Shown here piece after piece: positions 1-11,313 of a stretch of 64,000 bases of DNA. The notes beneath the pieces were generated by a model. It was given only the letters and a program-made list of their open reading frames with translations. It made no database searches and was not told where the DNA came from. Source of the stretch: Plenodomus lindquistii. Lineage: Eukaryota; Ascomycota; Dothideomycetes; Pleosporales; Leptosphaeriaceae. Where the stretch lies: assembly GCA_025504975.1 (NCBI GenBank), contig JANUWI010000021.1:496001-560000 (forward strand). The letters run 5' to 3'. The first letter of the stretch is position 1, and every line of letters begins with the position of its first letter. Made by a program: the position numbers and the translations under genes.

Positions 1-277
1 GGAGCAGAAGTCTTGTTCGACGTGCTCCATCGCCTGAAACGGTGCAAAGTCTCCACAATGCCCCCGAATTGCCCACAGGCGAGACGTCCCTCTGCGCAAT
101 GAGCGACGTAGCGTCTATCAATCCAGTTCCGGAAGGCAACGCCTGTCAGTCAACCATTGCATCCAAGGCCGATACCCTATCAACAAAGGAACATATCCGA
201 AGTGGTATGTACGTTGGCCATGAACGTTGTACCGTAGCTAACGTAAACAAGGCTTTGTCAATGGGAGCACAGACGAC

Positions 278-1528
278 TTGGGACATGGGAAGCACTTCTC
301 ATCGAACATTGAACTGCAAAAGCAATGCACGTCTACTACGTCGGTCCCTAAGCCTCGAAGCCTGGATGCCGAGACAGCTGCCATGATCGAGCGTCTTACG
401 CCGGGCCGTTGCCTCAACCACAGCACAGTCATGTGTTTACTTCAAGAGCTATTGCCACAAGTTCGATGCACACTCCACGATCCAGGCTCGATCCCAGAGA
501 ATCTCATGGTCGGAACCAACGAGGCGGTACTGACACAACTCAAGCGGTGGGAACCTCGATCATTGCGGCGTGATCCAGAAGATGCATCGAAACCCATCCT
601 TGTGCCTGTTCTCGTACCAGCGCCGTCAGGTGTCGGCCACTGGGTTCTCTGCGTTGTACATCCTCAGCATGCTGCGGTCGTCATCTACGACAGCATGTCC
701 CAGAAGCTTGCGCTTGAAGACAAAATGGTATGTGCTGGTCAACTGATTGCCAAGGCAACCAGAGTTCAAAACGCAAAGATCTCGTTCCAGCCGCGACTAC
801 CTCAGCAGAAGAATGCTTTTGACTGTGGTATTTTTACCATGGCGTACGCGTTGACACTAGCAGTTGGAAAGCATCCCGGACGCGACATCAAATTCGATCC
901 TTTGGCATTGCGAACGGTGCTCTCCATGCATCTCGGAGTGCCAAACTCAGCAAGCAATGCATCGAGCCAAGAGGTTGGTGGCCTACGCGCAGTGACGATG
1001 TGGCACAATCTACACGAGGTTCGTGGCGAAGCAAAGCCCACTCTCGAGGAGCAGACGGACGAGGAGACTGGGCAGAGACTGGGCCAAGTACAAAGATTTC
1101 TCAGAACCGATCGTGAGCATCTTCAGCACTTGAGATCGTTGGCTAATCTTCTTACTACCGAAGCCGAGGAAGCAGCGCTCGTCACCAACCGTAGATTGGA
1201 TCAACACGCTGCATTGACGACCCACATCGTGGCATTCATCAACACCACCCTGGGAGGAGCGAAAGGGACACTAAAATGGGATGCATTGTACCACGATCCG
1301 CTCCAACAAATGAGGACAAGTGCAGAAGCCGCAATGTCAGCGAGGAATTCCCGTGTGCTGAAAAGATCATCGCAAAGGGCAAGTATCGTGGTCGATCATA
1401 CCAGGCGGCTGAAGGCCGAAATGATACGAGCTGATGAGCTCCTGGGAGGCCTCGCGAGTGAAGTAGATATGCGCATCTCGCAATTGAAGGCGCGCACCAA
1501 GCAGGTGGCGGAAACCGACGAGCAGTAG
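278..1528 (+). CDS. Ulp1/C48-type cysteine protease with C-terminal coiled coil
   Basis: The 416-residue frame carries the full catalytic signature of the Ulp1 (SUMO/NEDD8 protease, peptidase C48) fold: GHW with His121, YDSM with Asp138, an oxyanion Gln177, and FDCGIF with the nucleophile Cys183. Spacing matches the family, so a thiol protease acting on ubiquitin-like conjugates is expected. Residues from about 240 to 416 are charged and leucine-rich, probably alpha-helical or coiled coil. The start is uncertain: an overlapping open frame in another phase (42-386) could be an upstream exon, and the catalytic domain begins only at about residue 37. In fungi, Ulp1-like domains occur both as housekeeping SUMO proteases and as stand-alone or transposon-borne copies. 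The lack of other conserved domains and the repeat-rich surroundings favour the second kind. The protease assignment is fairly secure; the biological role is not. Confidence 0.62.
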   Translation: MGHGKHFSSNIELQKQCTSTTSVPKPRSLDAETAAMIERLTPGRCLNHSTVMCLLQELLPQVRCTLHDPGSIPENLMVGTNEAVLTQLKRWEPRSLRRDPEDASKPILVPVLVPAPSGVGHWVLCVVHPQHAAVVIYDSMSQKLALEDKMVCAGQLIAKATRVQNAKISFQPRLPQQKNAFDCGIFTMAYALTLAVGKHPGRDIKFDPLALRTVLSMHLGVPNSASNASSQEVGGLRAVTMWHNLHEVRGEAKPTLEEQTDEETGQRLGQVQRFLRTDREHLQHLRSLANLLTTEAEEAALVTNRRLDQHAALTTHIVAFINTTLGGAKGTLKWDALYHDPLQQMRTSAEAAMSARNSRVLKRSSQRASIVVDHTRRLKAEMIRADELLGGLASEVDMRISQLKARTKQVAETDEQ

Positions 1529-3366
1529 GCTGGGTGACTTGCCAAGCAAGCTGCGGACTGCATGGACTGGACAGAGTACCAGTGGAATTGCTAGAGCCTG
1601 ACGAGAGCGATGAAGCAACACTTGTACCTATGGTAGCTATGAAACAACCTTCGCGGTGTTATACAATGTCCCTAGCTGGACGAGATGAGTGACATGTACC
1701 CCGATCCTACGCTTCGCAGAAGAGTCATCTCGGGCAAGAGTCATCTCGTGCCTGGCGTTCTTTGAACTTGCACTGAAGCAAGATTCATTAACCGCTGGTG
1801 CAGACGCTGTGGAAGTCGTATTGGAACACTTTAAACTTGTGGCCACATCTCATAGCGCTGCCTTTAGCGCTTTCCACGCGTTTCACCTAGCTTTTGGAGT
1901 GTTCATGCTAGGATAGGTCTCGCTGCGGACAAAATGCCCTCGTCAAGCAATACCCTCGTTTCGTCATCAAATAGCGCGTCAATACCAGCGGCCTCGCCAT
2001 TCTCTTCTGCCTGCCGCCCTCCTCTGAGGAAGATCCGTTCTTCGCCTTCTTCGTCGACGCGCTATACAACGAGCTAGTGTCAATACTCCTGCCTTGTGCG
2101 GCGGATAGTGACTGCCGCGGCTGGCCGTGGGGAAACTCGAAGTCAGCAAAGACGAATTTGGCACGCTGGACATTGAGCTGGCGATGATACTCTTGATCTG
2201 GTTGGTGGATGGTGGATGCAGATGATCGACATGATAGCAGTGTGGTGGAGGGATGGTCAGGGCTGTGATAGTAGGGTGAGGTGGTATGTTTATGTTTCAC
2301 TGGGTTGGTGTTGATGCAGATGCGTTGGATTCTTGTCTAGTAGGGTCTTTTGACTGGATTCAATCTCATCAATGCTGTTGTTTGAGTTAAGGCGTGGGAT
2401 GTGCAGAGACTGTGGTATGGGGGTTGGAGCGCTGCTGTTGCGGTTGTAGCGAGTGTAGCAAGTGTATTGTACCTGTAAATCAAAGTGAAGTGAGATGCGC
2501 TCTAGTCTTTAGATATGTGTTGCATAAAAGCTAAAATAAACATCTTTATTAAGTTATCCCTTAACACCTTTCCTTAAGCGTTCAACCTGCCGTAAGCCCT
2601 AGCGCATCACCTGCCATGGTATCAGTATCTATAAAGTCCCGTAGATGCTCTCTTTCACGTTAATAGAGCTTCATTGTGTTATTATCTCCTTCTTTTGCGC
2701 CGCTTCCCTCGACACAGCTATTATACGAGTAGGCTTGTCATTTTAGGTATATTGCGGGGGCCAGGGGTCGCGCAAGCTCGTCTGTGTTGTAAATGTTAAG
2801 TAGATTGTAAGTGCTACGCTGCGCAGAGAACAAGTCCTCTTGAGATGCGTTACGTAGGACCTCAATCCATACTGCACTATTCGCATGCTTGTCTTGGGAT
2901 CGACCTTAAGTCAATTTCCAGATGCCGCTTGCTTTGTTCCACTCATCTTGTAATGTTCTTAATCTCGTGAAAGTAATTGCAGTCGAGTAGATGGGCTGTC
3001 CAAGCCCCTTGGTAGGTTAGATTTCAGTTCTCCCCACATGTTATCAAAGATCCTGCCTAGGCACCGAGAGTACAATCAAGGCCATATATTCAGATAGCAA
3101 AAGCCCAGCAGCTAAAAAAATCTAGTAAACATGCTAGTAAACTTTTCGTATGACCGTCCTGTGAGAATTGAAGGTTGTAGTTATTGTAGAAACTACTACT
3201 AATGTAAAGATAGGCTACACGGTGTTTTTACCTTTAGCTAACATGCGGTTCTCTACGTCCTTAACATTTTACTAGAGCTGTAAAAACAGATTGCAGATTT
3301 TAAATTTGGTATGAGTATATATACTATAATAGAGACAACAGATAAACCGCGGTGGAGGCTGTTCGC
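1529..3366. other. Intergenic, no supportable gene
   Basis: Only short frames with no recognisable domain occur here. From about 2480 the DNA becomes A+T-richer with many in-frame stops. Nothing else could be assigned. Confidence 0.4.
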
Positions 3367-3556
3367 GGCGAGTCTGAAGTGGCGAGTCTGAAATGACGAG
3401 TCTGAAGTGACGAGTCTGAAGTGACGAGTCTGAAGTGGCGAGTCTAAAGTGGCGAGTCTGAAGTGGCGAGTCTGAAGTGACGAGTCTGAAGTGGCGAGTC
3501 TGAAGTGGCGAGTCTGGAGTGGCGAGTCTGGAGTGGCGAGTCTGAAGTGACGAGTG
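3367..3556. repeat. 14-bp minisatellite, about 13 copies
   Basis: Tandem copies of a 14-bp unit, GCGAGTCTGAAGTG, with occasional single-base variants (GTGG/GTGA, GAAG/GGAG/AAAG). Because 14 is not a multiple of three, a translated frame repeats every 14 residues. The same unit, in opposite orientation and with a similar flank, recurs at 43207-43308. Confidence 0.92.
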
Positions 3557-4640
3557 TTAGAGAATATGAGCAGGGCTATATACATACTGTTCTTTCACTA
3601 ATCCTAGCACACAGCTGTTTAGTGCCTCTGACAGCCGATATATAAGATGTGAATTAAACTTGCATTCAACACGCAAGGATCAGAGGGCGAGAAGACGTTG
3701 GTAGGGAAGGTAGCCAGAGAGATAACCTGAATAGGAAGCGACAGCAGTGGTAAACGCGCATAAAGGCTGGCGGGTGAGATTAGTATTGAAAAGAAGATAG
3801 CTCACTAGTTTACGAAACCTTCCAGTCCCTATTCCTCTCCCTCCCTCCCTTGGGCCACACTACCTACTTGTCACAAGACACCTCCCTAAGCAACCTCACC
3901 TACATGCGCCCTGCACCTGTGAATAACACTGCTGCTTCCCTATTGCGTTACAGCGCGCCATTGAGAGCTCGTCTTTTTGTTGGAAGCCGTCCCGGACATC
4001 GGCGGCCACGCTCAACCCTCCCCACCACTACGAGCATCGAGCGGACACGCTGCGGCGGCGTATACGGAACGCAAGGCATAAGAGAGCTGCATGTGGAGTA
4101 CTGGGGACGGTGTGCATGTGTAAATGGCCATGGGAACCATAGGGTCTTGTCCGTCATGTTCTCGGTTTCACGTCTAATTCTGTCTTTTGCTCTGCTGCGT
4201 GTATTGAATGTACAGTAACGGTTTGAAATGAGATAGATGGAAACTCTTCGTAATATACTTCGAAAGACCCGAAGATTTCAGAGTTGATGTCAAGGTGCCA
4301 GGGGTAAAAGATAAAGAGTGAGGCTACAGGCGATGGAAATATTGCGAACTTATAATCAGCCGAGACGAGGAAGACTATGAAGAAGAGGGGTGGAGTGAGG
4401 GCCGAGGGAAATGTAACGAGGATAATGGTGCAGCGAGAGTAGGGAAGATGGGAAAAGGGTTAACTTTGATTGCAGGATTTAGGAAGACATAAGTGCATGT
4501 CACGGGAGTCATTCTCAAATCAAATGACTTTAGAAACCCCAGCATCTTAGCTACTCATACAAAATACTTCTAGTAACTTTACGGGTTAGTTGTAGTGTTA
4601 GTTCTCTACGTCAGCGTTAAAGCTATCTTCGTCTTCCTCT
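3557..4640. other. Intergenic, no supportable gene
   Basis: No conserved frame. A 122-residue open frame at 3850-4218 shows no domain and no splice context, and is treated as chance. Confidence 0.35.
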
Positions 4641-5862
4641 ACGGCGTCTAGCCTGCCGCCCTACAGAATAAAAGTGCTAACAATTATGTATAGTAATAAT
4701 TAAGCATGTTTTTACTTAGTATAATTGCTATTGTTTAGAAAACTATTTATTATAGCGCGGGAGAAGGTAATAGTGTTTATACTACAGTGCAGCGATTTAG
4801 ACACTTTAGATAACCTATTGTATAGAATAACAAGGCTTTAAAGCTAAGAAAAGCAGCTATACTATATGCTTTTTAAAAATAAAGCAGGCTTTTATTTATG
4901 CATTTTAGGTTTAACTTTTAATAACGCTGTACTTTTTTTAGTTTTATTTAAGCCTTTTAGGCTTCCCTTTCTTTTTAATACTAGTACTATTATACTTAGA
5001 GTAACCTTTTTCTTCTCTATAATTAACTTTATTACCTTCTATTTTATAAACGATATTAAAAGCTAGAGGCCTAAGTAAAGAAAATTAAGGCTAGAGAATA
5101 GATAACTTATAGCTATTTAATATTATATAGTACTTCCTTTACCTTTTATAGCTATTAATTAATTTTACTTAACTATTAAATAACTCTTCTATAAAATCTA
5201 CGTTTTATAAACAAGTTTAAAAGAGAATATATTAGATATAAATAGAAGCCTAGACTATAAACTTTACTATAACGTAGAGTTAGACTTAAAGAATTCTATA
5301 AAGCTATTAAACTTCTAATTATAGAATTAAATAAAAAGGTAAGTATATATGTAAGTTATAGTAATATAAAGTTTCTATACTAAAATATTCTTAGTATTAT
5401 AATTTTAAAAATAGATTAGCATTGTAAGAAATTTAAGTATAGCTATATATACTTATATATAAAATAGATGTATATATAATACTATATAAAAGTATAGTAA
5501 AAAGGCTTTAATTATATAAAGTAAATTAGTAGATACGCGCTTAAAATACTATATACTATTTTAAAGTAAACTAACTCTCTATAGTAGCTTTAAATTTAGA
5601 ACTATATAGATTTATACTACTAAAAAGAGTATTTTTATTAATAGGTGCATATTTATAAAAATACCTAAAAAGTTATTATTAAAAGTAAATGTAGGCGTAG
5701 CTCTAGTTATAGTTAAACTAATAATAACTTTTACTTATATGTAGCTATAAGTTTAAAGTTACCTATATAGATACTAATTTAATATTCTTTAATATTAAAA
5801 TTAAAAACAAGGTTAAATACATAAAGAGTAAGGAGTTAATTTAAGTAAAAATAGTTAAGCGC
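4641..5862. repeat. AT-rich block, RIP-like repeat debris
   Basis: The base composition drops abruptly to very high A+T, with dense TA/TTA/TAT words and few C or G, and no frame stays open for long. This is the usual appearance of a transposon copy destroyed by repeat-induced point mutation. The original element cannot be identified by eye. Its right edge is sharp and meets the polymerase relic at about 5863. Confidence 0.6.
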
Positions 5863-6153
5863 GCGAAGGGGACTATGTTTAAAAAGATAGACGCTAATAT
5901 TAAGGGGAACTACAGGTTAATTGTGATCACTAGGGAGAAGAAACACAAGGTTGTAATAGAACCTAGCAAGGAAGAGATGAAAGAACTTACTCTGGTGAAA
6001 AAGCACACATTGCTGATTGTAGAGTATTCTATGTCCAAGACGCTGTGGGCGCTCAACGTCCCCAACACAAAGTGCGTAAACAAGAAGTTGATTATTCAAG
6101 CTTACGCACTCCCTAAAGTGCACAAGTCGCAGAAATTCTTGAGCAGGCACTAG
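5863..6153 (+). pseudogene. polB: Fragment of viral-type family B DNA polymerase (second copy)
   Basis: The translation starts with AKGTMF, followed by NIKGNY and then a lysine pair EKKHK. It parallels, in order and spacing, the segment just downstream of the YGDTD motif in the larger polymerase relic at 58-60 kb, which has NKGTLF, DIKGNY and SKKKYT. In RNA-primed family B polymerases this stretch runs from the catalytic palm into the thumb, and the lysine/tyrosine block is a conserved DNA-contact motif. Only about 90 codons survive and no catalytic aspartate is included, so this is a relic and not a gene. The amino-acid match to the other copy is partial (roughly a third by eye), so the two copies are old or come from different viruses. 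The fragment sits directly against an AT-rich block. A chance resemblance is possible but unlikely given the ordered motifs. Confidence 0.58.
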
Positions 6154-9100
6154 TTGCTCGACGAGCGCAAGTGTAGATCTCAATTTCTGCCCGTATCTAG
6201 GCTATTGTACACGTTCTCGCTCGCACAGTTCCTTGTAGGTGAGGTTGGGGTTCCGCCCCTGACCTTGTGCTTTTGCTCGGCCCACTATGAGTGCGGATTT
6301 GGTCTTGCTTAATTGCCTGCTCACGACAGTATTTGCGTCCGAGTGAAATATCAGGTTAGTCTATAGGAACGTCTCTAGTTGATATTCACTCACGTATTTT
6401 AAGCCTCGTAGTAGCTCGTAAAGCTATTTTTGTTCACCGCGTTGTGTATAGAAACAATGTTATAGGCACTAGCCTAGAAGATAATTGCATAGCATAATGT
6501 TAGACAGTATGGTACTTAACTAAACGTAAGTCCACACCCCTTAGCAGAGTCGAGAAGGAAGAGAACGAGGTGCTAAAGTAGCCAATCGCGGGTTTAACAA
6601 GAACGCCCAAGATCGAATTGGTTAAGGTTGTGGATGGGATCCACTTTCAAGAGTTGACGCAGATTAACCAAGGGGGGCGGTAGAAAAGCATATTTGTCAT
6701 GTAGCTACACCAACCGCCCCACAACCACGACAACAAATGATTGTTAACGCACCGGTTGTTCCACCAAGTAATCAGCATAAGGTGCCAGTCCCACTAGGCC
6801 ATATATCATTACAATGCAACGCGATGCGGTACATAGCACATCTCCTACATACCATTGCAGTGCAGCAACAGTCTGCTGCCCTCGCATTTCTGTTGCCCTG
6901 TGAGCTCGTTTCAGGCTGAGGATGTGTATCCGGGTGTCTCCATGAGGTGGCCTGCGGCTACATTCATAATTGTCTCCCAGGCCAAGGTCATGTGCAAGCA
7001 GGCAACAACCATTACTCTCACGTGCTTCTTCGCAAGCCTGAACAAGACGTTTGTGAAACATGTATCCGTATTCTTCTTCGGCGCGATGTAGCTAGACAGG
7101 ATGGCGCAGCCTGCCAAAGGGCCCCGTGCAGGTCCGTGTGAAATGGGTACAAGCACGACAGCATCGTGAGAGAGCAAAGTGGATCGAGAAAGGTGTATGT
7201 CGTCGAAGTCTCCAGCAACACGTTGCTTCCCATATCCGTGTTGGGGTGTGCTGGAGGCGGCGGTTCCGTCCCTCGAAGGATCGATGACTCGGTGATCTCC
7301 ACCTGATGCGAACAAGATTTTGAAGCGCAGCCGTCTTCTCGCCATGTGTAGAGCCCGTTCGTTATCACAACCCTCCTCGAGATCGTCTAGCTGCGCAGCT
7401 GCTCGTCCATCTCTGAAAGCTCGTTGGCCGGTGCGCCTCAGGGCGCGAATTTATCCAGGAACCGTCCCTGCGTACATGCTTCATACCGTGGTGATTTGCG
7501 TAGCTTGTGGGTATCATCCATGTCTTGATCATTCCATCATCGCCTGTGGTGCAGGTTTCGGGCTCGTTGTGACTTCCGCCTATGGTAAAGACAACCGAAT
7601 GGACAACATCTAGATGTCTCCGAAGTGCGAAACGAACTTTGAAGCTCTGGGGATCTGTTCTGGAAGGTCACTAGGCTGCGACCTATTGAGCTGAGATCGC
7701 TGCTTGGTCTTGTCATACTGGGATCTTTGTTGCGGGCTTTGGTCGGTCGTGGTGAAGGTGTTGCCGGTGTATTCGAGGTTTTGTGGCCGCTCGGATATAG
7801 TTTGGGTTCGTCGGCCTGGAGGGGGGTCGCGTCTTCGGAGGAGCGCGCTTTGCCAACCTCACTCGTTGAGATCTCGTTGTTCCCACGACTACCGGCAGCC
7901 AGTTACGCGAGTCGCGAATATGACGCCCGCCTCGTTAATAAGCCTTACAATGCCTCGCATATTGAGCTTCCTGCATTGCGTAATGAGTGGGGTGATTGGT
8001 TGGCTGGTTGGGAGATGGAGTTGCGGCATGAGATAAAGTGAGAGTGAGGAAGGAAGGACGTACGTGGCATGAGGGTGGCATGAGGGGAACGACCTGCCAT
8101 GCGGTTCGAGTCTTCTGGCAAGGCGCACACAATCCGCAAGCTGGTGTTGACGGTCTACACCAACACCACGACATTTGCGCACATGTAAACACGCATTCTC
8201 CGCAACCTGAGCGCCCCCGATCTCGCTGCCCGTCTTTCCTCAAGCATATTCTCTGGTGAGCCCGATGGTGGTAAACCCACGACCGCAGCAGCACCACCAC
8301 CCACGGCCTTGACCAAAGCTAGCTGTAGTTGCGTTGCATGCCTCACTACAGATTTGCGATGCGTCTCGGCACATTTGTCGCGACGCGTCGCTGATACGGT
8401 GTCGGGGCTCTAAAGTTGTACTTGCGCCGCATGCTCGACATCAGGTTTGCTATGCCTGTTGAAAAGGTCTGCCGTGGCCCGAATTAAACCCAAGACAACT
8501 ATCCAGCAGTGAGCATGTAGGTATTGGCCGATCGGTGCCTTATCGGCAGGCGGAGGTACTTCCGTTGCATGCTCGACTGCGGGCCGTGTGGGGTGTGACC
8601 GCTAACGTGGCGCTAGGGCTGTGAAGCTGTACTAGTTACTGCGTCGCATGCTCATCTGCGAACGTGCTAGACCTCTTGTTAGATTCCCGCCGTGATATGG
8701 GTGTAAGTGTAGGGCATTTGGTACCTGTGTCTGTCGCACCTGCGCTCGTCAATCCTCCCACGACGGTGGCGCTTGGCGAATGGGGACTCTCAACGAAGAA
8801 GTCATCATTTGTACGATTGGCGATAGGTGCGACGACCAATCAATGTCAGGGCCCAGGAACAGCAACTTGGGGAGCGGTCGCATACGTATGATGTTTCGTA
8901 GAGGGCTACCAGAGCTGGATTATGATGATGCACATGATGACTCAGGCGTGCTAGCCTCATTCCGCCTAGTGCACATGACTCGCCGAACTTCTGACAATTC
9001 GAGGTCCTGGGTTCCATCCGTGTCATGTCATAGCTGGGTGTACTGTGTCACCGTGCTTCATTCATTATTGAGCGTGCGCATCCAGGTCTTGTGAGCACAG

Positions 9101-11313
9101 CAGGAAATTGAGGCAGCTCACATCGACGAGTTCAATCTCCTGGCACAGGACAAGTGTAGTACTCAGCGCACCATCTCCTTGCTTAGACAGCCTGTCAAAC
9201 ATGAAGACTTCCGGAAGGCCTAAGGTAAACGTTGCGCACCAGCTGTGTCAATTAGAGCTATCATGAGAGTTTGTGTTGTTCGTATTTCAGACCAGGTAAC
9301 ACAATCTTGGCACCCCGTCGATACTGTCCGCTGTCACCTACCTACCAAGAGCAGAGCAAGGCACATGGGGATGCTTGGTTGTATAATCAGACACGACACG
9401 ACATGACATAAGTTAGATGCGCCCTCGCAATTGTATTACCACCACAGGTCCTGTAGACAATTCTTGGACGTGTCAGATTGTCAGCCGTCAAAGGAAGTTT
9501 CTGCCACGTCTGTGCGTCCTCGGTACTGCAGCCATCTATCATGGTACTACCAGCTGGAACAAGCGTCTCCGCCATTCCACCCCCCCCCCCCCCCCTCTGT
9601 CCCGAACACATCCCTTACCTCGTCACGCCGAAACGTTCCCCACTAGTAGGGCGGGAACTAGCGAGACTTTCCACGGTCATTATCAAAACCTTCTTCTTTA
9701 GGCATACCGACATCCCGTCGTCCCGTACCGCCACATCTCTGCTCTCGTGGAACGAGACTTGAGACGCAGCCCTCAGTAGCCCTCGGTAACCAATCAACAA
9801 AGTCAGCAGAATAGCGCAACTTACCATGCATCTCCGGCTTCAATCTCTTTATGCATTGCAGATTACAATAGCTGTTCATATCACGTACCTCTACATACAT
9901 GCAAACACAGACATCTCATCTCGTACTATCCGCCTGTCAACACACCTACATACTGTACCCAAGCCCGGAACCGAACCCAAATCCGACCCGAAAACTCCAA
10001 TCTCCCCGGAGCCATCACCCCCCCCCCCCCCCCCATCACCACCGAATCCTTCACATCCCAACCCCGGCCTGATACTTCGCCTTGCTTTGCTTTCCCTTGC
10101 TCCGCATCACCGTGGCCCATCTGATCATCACTTCCCGCTCTCCCACTCTTCCGCGCAATTCAAATCCAGACACATCCAGCGCATTGCATTGATTAACGGC
10201 TTTGCATTGACTGTATTGCATATCTTTGCATTGTCAATACGTCGCACGCATGTAACGTCCAGTCGCAAGGGGGAAGAGAGGCGCAGACTGAATTCGGTCA
10301 ATGCTGGTGTGCAAATCAGTGATGTCCCAAATAAGCCTAACATTCTCCCAATTCGGTAAATGCTGGTGTGCTCTTGCAGGAAGCAGGGCAGGGGTAGGAA
10401 TTTCTCACATGGGCCCAACGCTCGTTTCTCGATTCGGGCAATGATGGTGGTTGGTTGATTTGGTATGAGTGTGCGACATACAAGATGAAACGTTGCGTTT
10501 TGTAGATCGTTCGCGTAGGTACCCGACCATCCCCACGCCTCAAGTCGTATCGCATCGCATCGCATGAAAAGACAGGTGTACAGCAGGAACTCCCACGTAC
10601 CCTGTTGGGGGTTGTTCAATTGAGATCGCTACGATCATGCGGAAAAGAAAAAACGGGTCTCCCCGTCGTGCGAACCAAGAAACTCACCCCCCTTCCCTTC
10701 CTGTCTCTGTGCATCAAGAAAGTCTTGATACAACTACCTGCATGCACATGGTACGCAGTGTCGTGCAAACCAAGAAACATCTTTCTTCTTCTTCTCTCTC
10801 TCCCTCTCTCTCTCTGCATAATCGGCCGCTTACTTACCACATGCATATGGCACCCCATGTGGTAGACCAATCCAAACTCTTGCGTCGTATCTCATGTTGT
10901 GCAAACTAGCGGGCTTTCACTTGACATATGCACTAACTGTACTATGGATTGCAGAGTACACCAGATCATGCATGCATATGCCTTGTGTTTGAGTGATGCC
11001 CGGTAGATAGTCTGCATCGTCCTTCACTGAATCTGCATTGTCCTTTGCGACGATGTAGAGCTCCGCGGGGTAGACGCCATGGTGGAGGGAAGATGGCGGG
11101 TAGCTGGGGGTTGAAACTGGAGAGTGGGTAGATGAACTCACGGACTGCACAATGCAGACATAAATATGTCGAGTAGGTACGTCCTCTGTCTTGTGAATCG
11201 TTCAGCTCCTCTAGCCATCAACTCGTACCCTTACACGTTCCTTCCATTTGCCAACTCTTTCTTGCCTCGTCTTGTCTTGCCCTCCTTCGTAGCCCAAACT
11301 CTTCCTACTCACC
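6154..11313. other. Long gene-poor stretch
   Basis: About 5.1 kb with only short overlapping frames on both strands and no recognised domain. The first few hundred bases (6160-6720) contain fragments of coding-like sequence, mainly on the minus strand at 6170-6440 and broken by stops, which could be more of the viral relic but could not be assigned. Poly-C tracts occur at 9580-9595 (16 C) and 10018-10034 (17 C). A CT-rich tract lies at 10786-10818. A tRNA-like segment is listed separately. Confidence 0.4.
8960..9035 (+). repeat. tRNA-like segment with B-box-like core (copy 1)
   Basis: GAGGTCCTGGGTTCCATCC resembles the T-arm/B box of a tRNA gene (GGTTCNANTCC). It is preceded by a CGAA...TTCG stem candidate. 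The same arrangement recurs at 27725-27805. No full cloverleaf forms here, so it is at best a decayed tRNA-derived sequence. Confidence 0.25.

Noticed and set aside
3367..3556. CRISPR-like array
   Set aside because: Units are 14 bp and directly abut without spacers; a eukaryotic minisatellite.
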